From: an uncultured Granulosicoccaceae bacterium
GTDB lineage: Bacteria; Pseudomonadota; Gammaproteobacteria; Granulosicoccales; Granulosicoccaceae
NCBI GenBank assembly: GCA_938005265.1
Contig: CALLOA010000044.1
Location: forward strand, 1-64,000
Reading direction: 5' to 3'
DNA length: 64,000 bases
In this document: positions 18,457-27,979 of the stretch, one piece after another
Layout: each line of letters starts with the position of its first letter
Numbering within the stretch: the stretch's first letter is position 1
Program-made: the position numbers and the translations under genes
Notes under the pieces: model-generated
Told to the model about the DNA's origin: nothing
The model's database searches: none
The model's input: the letters and a program-made list of their open reading frames with translations, nothing else

Positions 18457-19674
18457 ATGTCCAATAGATTGATCGATTTTGCCAACAGTGAGCTGGCATC
18501 TATCCAAGGTGCTGGTACTTACAAGAGGGAGCGCCTTATTCTGGGCTCGCAAAGTGCCACCATCCAGACACAGGAAGGCGCTGGAAATGCCACGAAAAAA
18601 ATCACTGCCATCAATCTCTGTGCAAACAATTATCTGGGTTTGGCAAATGATCAACGCCTGATAGACGCGGCCAAGCGTGCATTGGATAGCCACGGTTTCG
18701 GCATGGCATCAGTACGGTTTATCTGTGGGACGCAGGATCTTCACAAGACACTTGAGCAGGAGCTTGCGAGCTACCTCAAAACTGATGATGCCATTGTCTT
18801 TCCATCCTGCTTCGATGCCAATGGTGGTATCTTTGAAGTACTGCTGGGGCCGGAAGATGCGGTAATTTCGGATGAGCTGAATCACGCTTCAATCATTGAC
18901 GGGATCAGGCTTTGTAAAGCAAAACGATTCCGTTATCGAAATAATGACATGGCGTCGCTTGAGGAAAACCTTAAAAATGCGCAGTCGGCACGCCATCGGC
19001 TTGTAGTGACCGATGGGGTTTTCTCCATGGATGGTATTGTTGCAGACTTGCCGGCAATAGTGGCTTTAGCGGAGCGCTATGATGCGATGGTCATGGTCGA
19101 TGATTGTCATGCAACGGGTTTCATGGGAGGACGTGGTTCTGGAACCGCTGAGCATCACAATGTTGAGGGCAGGGTGCAATTGATTTCAGGGACTTTCGGT
19201 AAAGCACTAGGTGGTGCCTCCGGAGGTTTCATTGCCGGGCCCGCGCCTATTGTTGACCTGTTGAAACAGCGTGCCCGTTCCTACCTGTTTTCCAATGCGG
19301 TGGCACCCGCAATCTGTAGTGCTTCTCTTCAAGCCTTACAGATAGCCGCTTCACAATCCGGGGTGTTGGCACGTGAACGCATCAACACCAATGCAGAGCG
19401 TTTCCGCAGCGCATTGACGGAAGCTGGATTCCAACTTGTACCGGGGGAGCACGCGATCATTCCCGTGATGATTGGTGATGCTGCCTTGGCTGCTCGTCTG
19501 GCGGATGAGCTACTATGCATGGGAGTCTATGTCATTGCGTTTTCCTACCCGGTTGTGCCGGACGGCAAGGCCAGGATCAGAACCCAGATGTCTGCCGCAC
19601 ATACAGCGGATCAGCTTGATACTGCAATAGAGGCATTTATCAAGGCCGGCAAAAAATTCGGAATAATTTCATGA
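18457..19674 (+). CDS. kbl: Glycine C-acetyltransferase (2-amino-3-ketobutyrate CoA ligase)
   Basis: This PLP enzyme of the alpha-oxoamine synthase family (405 residues) cleaves 2-amino-3-ketobutyrate with CoA to glycine and acetyl-CoA. Visible motifs are [48 protein letters not shown] and the PLP lysine in [14 protein letters not shown]. The next gene, tdh, supplies its substrate and overlaps it by 4 bp (ATGA), confirming coupling. Kbl is usually about 398 residues, so the length is normal. Confidence 0.95.
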   Translation: MSNRLIDFANSELASIQGAGTYKRERLILGSQSATIQTQEGAGNATKKITAINLCANNYLGLANDQRLIDAAKRALDSHGFGMASVRFICGTQDLHKTLEQELASYLKTDDAIVFPSCFDANGGIFEVLLGPEDAVISDELNHASIIDGIRLCKAKRFRYRNNDMASLEENLKNAQSARHRLVVTDGVFSMDGIVADLPAIVALAERYDAMVMVDDCHATGFMGGRGSGTAEHHNVEGRVQLISGTFGKALGGASGGFIAGPAPIVDLLKQRARSYLFSNAVAPAICSASLQALQIAASQSGVLARERINTNAERFRSALTEAGFQLVPGEHAIIPVMIGDAALAARLADELLCMGVYVIAFSYPVVPDGKARIRTQMSAAHTADQLDTAIEAFIKAGKKFGIIS

Positions 19675-20711
19675 CAGATCGCATGCGAGCACTGGTAAAA
19701 ACAGCACCAGGAAAAGGTCTGGAGATGCAGCAGGTCGATAAGCCCGAACCTGGCCCGGGTGAGGTCCTGATCAGAGTCAGGCAAGTATCAATTTGCGGTA
19801 CAGACATGCATATTTACCAATGGGATGACTGGGCGGCGGCAACCGTCCCGGTTCCATTGCTTATAGGCCATGAATTTGTGGGCATAATAGAAGCCTGCGG
19901 TCGAGGCGTTACCGGTTTCGAGCCCGGGCAAAGAGTCTCGGGAGAGGGACACATAGTATGCAAACAGTGTCGTAATTGTCGTGCCGGGCGTGAACACTTA
20001 TGCCGTAACACCTTGGGTGTGGGAGTTAATCGGGCTGGTGCCTTTGCGGATTTTCTGGTAATTCCTGAGCACAATGTCTATCTCATTCCAGATTCCATTC
20101 CGGATGAATTAGCATCGATTCTTGATCCCTTTGGCAATGCTGTGCATACAGCGCTTGGGTTTGATCTCGCCGGTGAGGATGTTTTGATAACAGGAGCAGG
20201 CCCGATTGGTTTGATGGCTGCAGCGATTTGCCGACACGTCGGTGCACGTCACGTAGTCGTAACCGATTTGAATGCTTCACGCCTGAAGCTGGCTGAAAAA
20301 CTGGGCGCCTCTAGTGGTATTGCTGCGGACCTGGAATCGCTTAAAGCGGAGATGGAAAGGCTGGGCATGAAAGAAGGTTTTGATGTAGGGCTTGAGATGT
20401 CAGGGGCAACAGCAGCGCTTGCCAACATGATTGACACGGCCAATAACGGTGCGCGAATCGGATTACTGGGAATTTTCGCCAAGGAGCAGGCCGCACTTGC
20501 TCTGAACAAAATTATCTTTAAAGGAATCCGGCTCAAAGGTGTTTACGGACGGGAGATGTTCGACACCTGGCATAAAGGTATCGCCATGTTGGAGAGCGGG
20601 CTGGATATCTATCCCGTGATTACACACCAATTTGACTTCGAAGACTTTCAGCAAGGTTTTGATGTGCTTGAATCGGGTGAAGCCAGTAAAGTGGTGTTGG
20701 GCCTCGTATAG
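19671..20711 (+). CDS. tdh: L-threonine 3-dehydrogenase
   Basis: This medium-chain zinc dehydrogenase of 346 residues oxidises L-threonine to 2-amino-3-ketobutyrate with NAD. It has [14 protein letters not shown] and GHEFVG at the catalytic zinc, [15 protein letters not shown] at the structural zinc and [18 protein letters not shown] at the cofactor site, all as in E. coli Tdh. It overlaps kbl by 4 bp, giving the standard threonine-to-glycine route. The hotdog thioesterase gene starts 13 bp after it. Confidence 0.96.
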   Translation: MTDRMRALVKTAPGKGLEMQQVDKPEPGPGEVLIRVRQVSICGTDMHIYQWDDWAAATVPVPLLIGHEFVGIIEACGRGVTGFEPGQRVSGEGHIVCKQCRNCRAGREHLCRNTLGVGVNRAGAFADFLVIPEHNVYLIPDSIPDELASILDPFGNAVHTALGFDLAGEDVLITGAGPIGLMAAAICRHVGARHVVVTDLNASRLKLAEKLGASSGIAADLESLKAEMERLGMKEGFDVGLEMSGATAALANMIDTANNGARIGLLGIFAKEQAALALNKIIFKGIRLKGVYGREMFDTWHKGIAMLESGLDIYPVITHQFDFEDFQQGFDVLESGEASKVVLGLV

Positions 20712-20724
20712 ACGATAAACAAGC

Positions 20725-21297
20725 ATGAATCAGCCACCTGACAATAATAAAGCCGATAGTAATGATCCTCTGCCTGCAGGGGAGGCATCAAAGCAGGCAG
20801 TGCCTGCAGCCGAGCTTTCTGAAAGGCTACCCAGAAATACAGAAGAACAAAAGAAGGTTCATGATTCAATAACGGAATTATTTGAAGAGAAAATAACATT
20901 TAACGCACACTTGGGGATGCGTATCAGAAACCTTACTTCAGATGAGGTAGTCATTGAGTTCCAAATGCGCCCGGAGTTAGTCGGTCACTATTTGTTTGGA
21001 CGGTTGCACGGTGGTGTGATTACATCGGTTCTGGATGCAACCGGTGGGCTCGCAGTCATGCAGTCGATAGCAGATTTTCATCAGCACGAAAATGCTATGC
21101 AGATTCTGTCCAGGTTTCGCTACCTTGGTACAGTTGATCTTCGAGTAGACTTTTTGCGACAAGGAGTGGGCGAGTTGTTTTACGCTGAAGCCAAGGTTGT
21201 GCGACTAGGTAGAAGAATTGCGGCGACTTCAATGACCTTGCATAACAATTCGGATAGCCTTATCGCAACTGGCAATGCAACCTACATTGTGAGTTGA
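20725..21297 (+). CDS. Hotdog-fold thioesterase (PaaI/YiiD-like)
   Basis: This 190-residue protein has an ~50-residue polar, poorly ordered N-terminus and then a hotdog domain. GHYLFGRLHGGVITSVLDATGGLAVM is the substrate-binding helix region, and LRVDFLRQG with AEAKVVRLGRR is typical of PaaI-type acyl-CoA thioesterases. It lies 13 bp after tdh in the same operon. A role in releasing CoA from acyl groups made by this pathway is possible, but no substrate can be named. Confidence 0.78.
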   Translation: MNQPPDNNKADSNDPLPAGEASKQAVPAAELSERLPRNTEEQKKVHDSITELFEEKITFNAHLGMRIRNLTSDEVVIEFQMRPELVGHYLFGRLHGGVITSVLDATGGLAVMQSIADFHQHENAMQILSRFRYLGTVDLRVDFLRQGVGELFYAEAKVVRLGRRIAATSMTLHNNSDSLIATGNATYIVS

Positions 21298-21522
21298 ACG
21301 CAAAGATACGGACCTATTCAATATAGTCGGTTCAGGATAGTGGGTTGTGCTTCCAGGCTCATATTGCCTCGTCTTCCATGGCTTTAGCCGGTTATCTCTG
21401 CATTCCATCAGCAACTATGTAAAAAACTGGGTATTTATTACTTGGGTTTATACGTGTCTCGCTAGTTTTATACTGCCAAGCCGATATTTCCAGTGTTAAA
21501 AGAATGATGCTGATGATTGGCT

Positions 21523-24066
21523 ATGGACACCCAGGGCAAAGAAGAAAAACCCGGAAATCTCGCTGGAGCGGTTGATTTTTGGTTGCATGACAGTGCTTCC
21601 TGCCTGGCCAGCGTTTGGCAAACAACAGCAACACGAAGATTGATTGCCTATACGGCATTGCTCGTATTAACGCTGCAGGTAATTGCGGTTGTTTTCTCCT
21701 ATCATCGTGAACGTGAGTATTTACTGTCGGTTCTGGATGCGAACGCACAGGGTTTCGTAAACGGAGTTCTAGTTGTCGGGCAGGGAAATTCGGCCACAGA
21801 AAATTCAATCAGTAGCCGATTGGACGCAGGACTGAAAGCGAAAACCGGATTCCCTTTGGCCCTTTTGGGTTACAGAATAGATCGTTCGGTCAACACTGAG
21901 GATGGAGTCAGGTCTGCCGTAAAGGCGGGCGGAAATACTGTCAATCTTGGGTTAGGAAAGTTCAGTAGTTCCCGTTCCAAACGTTATTTCCAGATTTCCA
22001 GATTTTACGACACACGAGTGTTTTTGCCTTCGTCAAGCGTTGAAACAGGTCGCGGTGCTGGCAGTGTCTTGTTACTGAGAGTCGACGCGTCGCATCTTGA
22101 TGATGCCTTGAGTTTCCACCTTTTCAAGTCTCTTGTCGCATTGTCTCTAGTGACATTGTTAACTCTTTCTGGCTTATTGTTGTTGATGAGAAAATTCATC
22201 ATGCAGCGACTTCTGGATTCAGTCCAAACTAAAGAAAGACTCAATCATTTTTCCAAATTGAATTCGAGTCTGTTATGGGAGACTGATAACAGACTTCGCT
22301 TGTCTTTCGTTAATAACAAGCTGCCACAGACTATCCATTACGATGATTCAACAGCTAACAGTACTGTGACCGGTCTGGAGTCAATTGCGGAGGTTGACGA
22401 AGTCTGCGGGGAGCTTGTACACAAAGTATTTCGCGAAAATGGAGTGCCTGCAGAGACTGTTAAGGAAATCATTTCATGCCTCAAGAATACAGGAGCTTGG
22501 GAAGGTGAGTTGCAGTTGAACCCTGCGCAGGGGGAGGTACACTGTAATCCGGATATTGTCCGAATAGTGGCAGAGCCCATAGAGTGTACAGATACCGGCA
22601 TATCAGGTTACCGAGGCTTGCTGCAGGATATTACTGAAAACGCTGGTCGATCGCGAGAGCTGGAATTCCAGGCTAATCATGATGAGCTAACCGGTCTGTC
22701 AAACAGACGAGCGCTGGAAGCTACGCTGCATTCGGTATTTCAGCGAAAAGATAACGAACAGACTGCTACGTCTGTATGTATGCTTGATCTTGATCAATTT
22801 AAACTGGTGAATGACTCATGTGGGCATGCTGCTGGTGATGCACTATTGTTGCAGGTCGCTAAACTTCTTCAAAGTACCGTACGTTCCAGCGATTTAGTTG
22901 CACGTGTAGGTGGCGATGAATTTTGTATAGTCCTGCAGAATTGCTCTATCAATAAAGCTGTGGAAATTGCTGAAAAGATTCGTCTTTACGTAAAGGATTA
23001 TCGTTTTCACTGGCGTGGTACGACCTATACTATTGGTGTCAGCATTGGAATTGTTGGGATGTCCCGCGAATTTGAAACGCCTGCGCACTTGGTTAACGCT
23101 GCAGATGCCTGTCTCTACCGGTCAAAACGTAACGGCCGAAACCAGATTCAGATACATGTAGCGAACAACGAGCAATTGCAACAACAGCGTGCAGAAATGG
23201 AGTCCATAAATTCAATCAAGAAGGCATTGAAAGACAGGAAGTTTGTCCTGTATTTCCAGCAACTGCAGCCTTGTGAATCGCGGCGAAACAACAGCTCGGA
23301 TAGTTATGATCAGGTGTTCGTTGAGATATTGATACGAATGATTGCTGATGACGGGTCACAGTCAATGCCACGAGACTTTTTACCAGTGGCTGAAAGATTT
23401 AATCTGTTGACTGAGATAGATCAATATGTCTGCAATAGTTTGTTTGATCAACTTTCTGAAGCCTCGAAGTCAAGAAATAGTTCATCGAAGCAAAGCAAAA
23501 AACCTCGTATCAGTGTGAATCTATCCGCATTTAGTGTGGTTGATCGCGCTTTTCAATCGTTTTTGCTCGATGCTTTGGAGCTGGCGGAATTTGCAACAGA
23601 AGCACTCTATTTCGAAATTCCGGAGAGGTCACTGGCTATGGACTTTGATCTTGTCAGTGAGTTTATCAAGAAATTGGCGGCCACAGGATGTGGCATCATA
23701 GTCGATGAATTTGGTTATGGAGGAGTGTCTGTGTCTCAACTGCAGGGAGTACCACTCTCTGCGCTTAAATTGTCGACCAGCATTACCAGCAAGCTGGATT
23801 CAAATCATTTAAGCCAGATAGTTTTGCGAAGTATTATAGATTCCGGGCCAATGCTTGATGTTGACCTTATCGCTCAACATGTTGAGGATTCTAATCTGGA
23901 ACTATTGTTACTTAGTTACGAGTTTGACTTCCTGCAGGGCTACTACTACGCACAACCGCAAGAATTGGTCAGCATAGCGCAATTGCAGTGCTTGCCAGTG
24001 TCCCCGGCACTAACTGCGGGCGATTCAGTAACCCTGACTAACAACAAGCCGGACAAGGCTGCCTAG
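21523..24066 (+). CDS. Membrane GGDEF-EAL protein: probable diguanylate cyclase with degenerate EAL
   Basis: This signalling protein has about 847 residues. Two membrane segments (about 38-62 and 204-228) bracket a periplasmic sensor region. A cytoplasmic region of probable PAS type follows, then GGDEF (about 385-545) and EAL (about 560-830). The cyclase motif VGGDEF is intact, and RSSD five residues before it is an inhibitory I-site. The EAL domain looks inactive: EAL reads EIL, the metal motif DDFG reads DEFG, the conserved lysine-aspartate region reads LKLSTS, and AEGVE reads AQHVE. The protein should therefore make c-di-GMP and perhaps bind it in the EAL fold. The start could also be a TTG at 21517. 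No strong ribosome site is visible. Confidence 0.9.
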   Translation: MDTQGKEEKPGNLAGAVDFWLHDSASCLASVWQTTATRRLIAYTALLVLTLQVIAVVFSYHREREYLLSVLDANAQGFVNGVLVVGQGNSATENSISSRLDAGLKAKTGFPLALLGYRIDRSVNTEDGVRSAVKAGGNTVNLGLGKFSSSRSKRYFQISRFYDTRVFLPSSSVETGRGAGSVLLLRVDASHLDDALSFHLFKSLVALSLVTLLTLSGLLLLMRKFIMQRLLDSVQTKERLNHFSKLNSSLLWETDNRLRLSFVNNKLPQTIHYDDSTANSTVTGLESIAEVDEVCGELVHKVFRENGVPAETVKEIISCLKNTGAWEGELQLNPAQGEVHCNPDIVRIVAEPIECTDTGISGYRGLLQDITENAGRSRELEFQANHDELTGLSNRRALEATLHSVFQRKDNEQTATSVCMLDLDQFKLVNDSCGHAAGDALLLQVAKLLQSTVRSSDLVARVGGDEFCIVLQNCSINKAVEIAEKIRLYVKDYRFHWRGTTYTIGVSIGIVGMSREFETPAHLVNAADACLYRSKRNGRNQIQIHVANNEQLQQQRAEMESINSIKKALKDRKFVLYFQQLQPCESRRNNSSDSYDQVFVEILIRMIADDGSQSMPRDFLPVAERFNLLTEIDQYVCNSLFDQLSEASKSRNSSSKQSKKPRISVNLSAFSVVDRAFQSFLLDALELAEFATEALYFEIPERSLAMDFDLVSEFIKKLAATGCGIIVDEFGYGGVSVSQLQGVPLSALKLSTSITSKLDSNHLSQIVLRSIIDSGPMLDVDLIAQHVEDSNLELLLLSYEFDFLQGYYYAQPQELVSIAQLQCLPVSPALTAGDSVTLTNNKPDKAA

Positions 24067-24160
24067 ACCGTGAATTTATTGTTCTTATACTGATTAAATA
24101 TGGAATAGCCAATACGTCTTAATTTGTGTTTGCAATGAAGATTCCTGCTAGTCTCTAATA

Positions 24161-25849
24161 ATGAAAAAAGGCGCAGATGAGATAGCAACGGTACTGGCAG
24201 AATCAGGTGTGAACAGAGTTTTTTCGCTCTCTGGCAATCAGATAATGCCACTTTATGATGCATTCCTCGAACCGGGCATCGGTATTGTACACACTCGTCA
24301 CGAGTCTTCTGCCGTATTTATGGCTGAAGCTTACGCTCAATTTTCCGGGGAACCCGGTGTCGCTTTGGTCACTGCAGCACCCGGCTTTGCCAATGCGCTT
24401 GGAGCACTTTACAGTGCCAAACAATCCGAGACACCGGTTATCCTGATGAGTGGTGATTCGCCACTAGCTAGCGACGGTAGCGGAGCATTTCAGGAATTTG
24501 ATCAAAGCCGGGCAGTACAGCCTTTCGTTAAATTAACGCAACGTGTCACGGATATTTCCCGTTTTCGTGAACAGTGGAGTTACTGTTGGTTGCTGGCACA
24601 GAGTGGCGTGTCGGGGCCGATACATTTGTCGCTGCCCTTTGATGTACTGAACCTGGTTGCTGATGTATCGCATTTGAAAATGTCGAAGATATCGAAAAAC
24701 AATTCACAAGAATCTGTTGACGATACAGTTCGGCAAGAAGATGTCAGTGCCATTTGTCAATTCCTAGTGCAAGCTGCCCGCCCCCTTGTTTTGTTGGGAC
24801 CCTCGCTATGCCGCCCGAATTTGGCTGGACTGAGGGAGCATCTGCAGCAGTCTCTGGACGTCCGGCCGATAGGCATGGAGAGTCCAAGAGGACTGAACGA
24901 CCCAGTGCTGGGTGACATTAAATCTCTCTGTCGGCAAGCCGATCGTGTTCTGCTACTCGGAAAAAAACCGGACTTCACTATCGGTTTTGGTAGCGTTGAA
25001 CATTTTTGTGAAGCTCGATTTGCCGCGGTTATCAGTGGAGAAGATAACAAGCAACTTGTTGAAAATAATATTGGTGAGCGATGTGATTACAGGTCGGATG
25101 CCTCTGCTCGAGAATTCGCTGAACGTTTGTGTGAATATGCAAGCAGTACTAAAGCCGCGGGGTCTGTCGCCGTGAAAAATCGCAAGTCCTGGAACAATAA
25201 ACTAACAAATTGTCTTGAACAACGCCCCGTATTCACCCGCTCATCAACCAAAGGCGCCTTGCATCCTATGCAGATCGCGCAATCTGTTCAAAGGGCAATC
25301 AACTTACTTGCTTCAGATGACTCAGGTGGTGCTTCTGATGCAAAACCGGTTCTAATCTGTGATGGTGGAGAGTTTGGTCAGTGGGCTCAGGCAGGTGTCA
25401 GAGTGGCTCAGCGTATGATTAACGGTCCTTCCGGGGCGATTGGAGGCAGCCTCGCTTGTGCTGTTGGTGCAGCGGCGGCTAGCCCTGGCTCGTTAATATT
25501 TGTAATGCTGGGAGATGGGACAACGGGTTTTTATCTGGCTGAACTGGAGACGATTGCGCGTGAGGGAGTGCCTGCGATAATCATTGTGGGTAATGACTCG
25601 TGTTGGAACGCTGAACACCAGATTCAAATTGATCAATACGGTGAGAGTCGAGCCCATAGCTGCGAGTTGCCTGCTGGTCTTCGCTATGATGAAGTTGCTT
25701 GCGCGCTAGGTATGGCAGGTGCACAAATTGATAGTAGCAAGGCTCTGGACAGCGCTCTGTCTAGCGCGGTTACCCGCGCTGCAAGCAAGCGACAGGCAAC
25801 CCTTCTGAATGTCATCCTGGAAGGACAAAAAGCGCCAAAGTATAATTGA
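24161..25849 (+). CDS. Thiamine pyrophosphate-dependent enzyme, acetolactate synthase large-subunit-like
   Basis: This is a three-domain TPP enzyme of 562 residues. The N-terminal PYR domain has HTRHESSAVFMAEAYA with the catalytic glutamate, and the C-terminal domain has GDGTTGF...N, the magnesium/TPP motif. Its domain order matches acetolactate synthase, benzoylformate decarboxylase and oxalyl-CoA decarboxylase. No small regulatory ALS subunit gene is adjacent, so a catabolic role is more likely than valine synthesis. It follows the GGDEF gene by about 95 bp without an evident link. Confidence 0.85.
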   Translation: MKKGADEIATVLAESGVNRVFSLSGNQIMPLYDAFLEPGIGIVHTRHESSAVFMAEAYAQFSGEPGVALVTAAPGFANALGALYSAKQSETPVILMSGDSPLASDGSGAFQEFDQSRAVQPFVKLTQRVTDISRFREQWSYCWLLAQSGVSGPIHLSLPFDVLNLVADVSHLKMSKISKNNSQESVDDTVRQEDVSAICQFLVQAARPLVLLGPSLCRPNLAGLREHLQQSLDVRPIGMESPRGLNDPVLGDIKSLCRQADRVLLLGKKPDFTIGFGSVEHFCEARFAAVISGEDNKQLVENNIGERCDYRSDASAREFAERLCEYASSTKAAGSVAVKNRKSWNNKLTNCLEQRPVFTRSSTKGALHPMQIAQSVQRAINLLASDDSGGASDAKPVLICDGGEFGQWAQAGVRVAQRMINGPSGAIGGSLACAVGAAAASPGSLIFVMLGDGTTGFYLAELETIAREGVPAIIIVGNDSCWNAEHQIQIDQYGESRAHSCELPAGLRYDEVACALGMAGAQIDSSKALDSALSSAVTRAASKRQATLLNVILEGQKAPKYN

Positions 25850-25931
25850 GGTATTGGTGTTTTTCCTGCAGAGCCATAAGATAATCTCCCTGACTTTGAG
25901 CTGATGGGCTTTTAGCGAGCCAACCTGGTAC

Positions 25932-25973
25932 ATGTCGCAGTATCTGTTGTGTATGTCGTAGTATCTGTTGCAT
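25932..25973. repeat. 21-bp imperfect tandem repeat
   Basis: ATGTCGCAGTATCTGTTG-type units repeat twice with few changes (25932-25952 and 25953-25973), with a weaker third start after them. They lie in the 323-bp gap before the DUF2147 gene, in which I see no gene. Confidence 0.8.
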
Positions 25974-26172
25974 GCCGTAGCGCCAGTGCGGCGAAATGTT
26001 CGCGTGTCGCAAATAAAGTGCACTATTGACGGTAAGTACACAGAAGTATTGGCGTTTTATTGTAATATACGAATAAGTAAGGCAGTAACGTCTGGTTCAA
26101 CAATCAGTCTATTCTTGATAAAAAGTAAGTGGCGTGGTATCCCGCTTGCAACTGAAAACTACGGAGTTGAAT

Positions 26173-26652
26173 ATGCGATTAGATCTGCGATTAGATTTAA
26201 AAAAACATAGCGTCAAGTTATCACGGTTGAAATACGGCTGCACACTGGTACTTGCGTTTTTTGTACTTGCCAATGTTAGCTCAGCTTTGGCTAAGGACTC
26301 CGATGTTTTAGGTGTATGGCGTACGCAAACCAACGATGAAGGTTCATACCTTCATGTAGAAATCAAACAGTGTGAAAAAAATCTCTGTGGAACCATTATA
26401 GAAGCGTTTCGCAAAGGTGACGAAAAAATAGAAGACTACGAAAACGCTGGTAAGAGGATGATTTGGGCAATGAAAGTTCAGGGTAACGGTAAGTGGGCTG
26501 GTGGAAAAATTTGGGCGCCTGATACAAACAAGACTTATAGCTCCAGAATGGCGCTACAGGCAGAGGGAGCGGAATTAAAGGTATCTGGCTGTATCGCGGC
26601 CGGACTAATATGTCGATCCCAAAAATGGACTAAAACGGAAGCAGGTACATAA
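26173..26652 (+). CDS. Secreted DUF2147 domain protein
   Basis: This is an exported protein of about 159 residues. The start at 26173 has GGAG at good spacing; an earlier in-frame start at 26134 would add 13 unlikely residues. A signal peptide ending VSSALA precedes KDSDVLGVWRTQ, then YLHVEIKQCEKNLCGTI, the typical DUF2147 beginning with its Cys pair. The function of DUF2147 is not known; members are periplasmic and bind an unidentified ligand. The first codons contain a 12-bp tandem duplication (26174-26197), giving the repeated RLDLRLDL. Confidence 0.85.
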   Translation: MRLDLRLDLKKHSVKLSRLKYGCTLVLAFFVLANVSSALAKDSDVLGVWRTQTNDEGSYLHVEIKQCEKNLCGTIIEAFRKGDEKIEDYENAGKRMIWAMKVQGNGKWAGGKIWAPDTNKTYSSRMALQAEGAELKVSGCIAAGLICRSQKWTKTEAGT

Positions 26653-26750
26653 GCGGCAGGCTGTGACACCTGAAATTCAATAACGATCGCTTTGTACCGG
26701 TGGTATCCACTCATATAGCTATCGCCTAATTACCTGAATAGAATCAGCTG

Positions 26751-27116
26751 ATGCACATTAAATATATAAAGACTTACTTCATGGCTGCGATTCTTGTAGC
26801 CGGGGGAATATTGTCAATCCATGTTTACTCACAAGATCAGAGCCTCTCACGTTTTCTCTTGATTAAGCTTGCACGGGATCAATCGAACGTGCTGTGTAGT
26901 TCTAAAGCATTTACACAATGTATGGGGTTTACCGAAACCCGATGTCTGGAACTGTCAGAGCAATCAGTAGAGCAGTGTTTAATGCCATTGCCAGAACGAA
27001 TTGATCTTGAAATGCTGGAAAATGAGACAATAGAAAATTGCCCTAAAAAGATTTACCAGGATGCGGGGTATGAAGATGAAAAAGCTCAACAGTGTCTGAC
27101 TCAAGCACTGCAATAG
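26751..27116 (+). CDS. Hypothetical exported Cys-rich small protein
   Basis: This 121-residue protein has a single hydrophobic N-terminal segment (FMAAILVAGGILSIHVYS), either a signal or a membrane anchor. The mature region carries six cysteines in a short stretch (CSSKAFTQC, C, C, C, C), which suits disulfide bonding in the periplasm. I recognise no family. It sits between two other small exported proteins. The ribosome site is weak, so confidence in its expression is moderate. Confidence 0.6.
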   Translation: MHIKYIKTYFMAAILVAGGILSIHVYSQDQSLSRFLLIKLARDQSNVLCSSKAFTQCMGFTETRCLELSEQSVEQCLMPLPERIDLEMLENETIENCPKKIYQDAGYEDEKAQQCLTQALQ

Positions 27117-27169
27117 GGCGGTTCCCGCGCGTGGCTTAAGGCGGGATGAATTAGGTGTGTTTATGTAGC

Positions 27170-27201
27170 TTTACATCAATGCGCAGATTTACATCAATGC
27201 G
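27170..27201. repeat. 14-bp direct repeat with 18-bp offset
   Basis: TTTACATCAATGCG occurs at 27170-27183 and 27188-27201, immediately upstream of the ribosome site of the next gene. It may be a duplicated control site or a replication slip. Confidence 0.8.
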
Positions 27202-27213
27202 GTAGGAGCAAGC

Positions 27214-27756
27214 ATGTCGGAAAAAAACCAGAGTCAACGAATGGTAGATCAGGCCAAAAGATCTACCCTTAAAAAAGTGACTGGAATTAGTGTCGGTTCA
27301 GCGGTGTTAGTGTCGTCTACTGCGATTGCTGGGTTAGCCACATTTATTGGCACCGATTCAGGTGCCGATGTCAGCAAACGCGCTGCTGCGCCACTGGAAG
27401 GACCTGTAACTGACCTTGCAGATATAGAAGTCACGACAACCGTTTCGTCAATCACCAACGACTTGGAAATTGTGTTGACAAACACAGGAACGGAATCTGT
27501 TGCCATTACAGATATGACTCCGGCGGAACTGCATACGGCCAGAGGTAAGTTCGATTTTAACGCGCTGGTCGAACAGGGCTCACTTGAATTGGCAGCTGGT
27601 GAGAAGGTCAGAGTACCACTTCAACACTATTCGTTTGAAGCACTAACCCGCGACAAACTCGTTGCTGGTAGTCATGTAAATCTAAAGAAAAAGCTTGAAA
27701 ATACAGTGTCAATAATTACGAATGGTGATTCCCTGGCGGTAGTCACTGTTGTTTGA
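27214..27756 (+). CDS. Hypothetical exported or membrane-anchored protein
   Basis: This 180-residue protein has TAGGAG five bases before the ATG, a strong start. A basic stretch (DQAKRSTLKKV) is followed by a hydrophobic segment (GSAVLVSSTAIAGLATF), so it is exported or anchored; the basic stretch lacks a twin arginine. The mature part (LEIVLTNTGTESVAITDM) looks like a beta-sandwich. I recognise no family. It is the third of three small exported proteins in a row. Confidence 0.7.
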   Translation: MSEKNQSQRMVDQAKRSTLKKVTGISVGSAVLVSSTAIAGLATFIGTDSGADVSKRAAAPLEGPVTDLADIEVTTTVSSITNDLEIVLTNTGTESVAITDMTPAELHTARGKFDFNALVEQGSLELAAGEKVRVPLQHYSFEALTRDKLVAGSHVNLKKKLENTVSIITNGDSLAVVTVV

Positions 27757-27851
27757 CTATTTAAGCAAGTCAGATACATTCAGAACTATCATCAGTTTAC
27801 ACTGGTAGGCTTTGGTTTAATGTGTGGCCAAGCTTGGTTATTTGAGGCCGT

Positions 27852-27940
27852 GAGTTTACTGGTCAGGAGGTTTACTGTTCAGGAATTTTACTGCTAAGGA
27901 TAAACTCAGGATTAATAATGTCAGTGGCAATGTCAGTGGC
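27852..27940. repeat. Adjacent 16-bp (x3) and 12-bp (x2) tandem repeats
   Basis: Three 16-bp units built on TTTACTG run from 27852 to 27899, and AATGTCAGTGGC is repeated head to tail at 27917-27940. Both lie in the 223-bp gap between convergent genes. Confidence 0.8.
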
Positions 27941-27979
27941 GTTCTTCCGACTGGCATTCGTGAAGTAAAGAGCTGTTGG

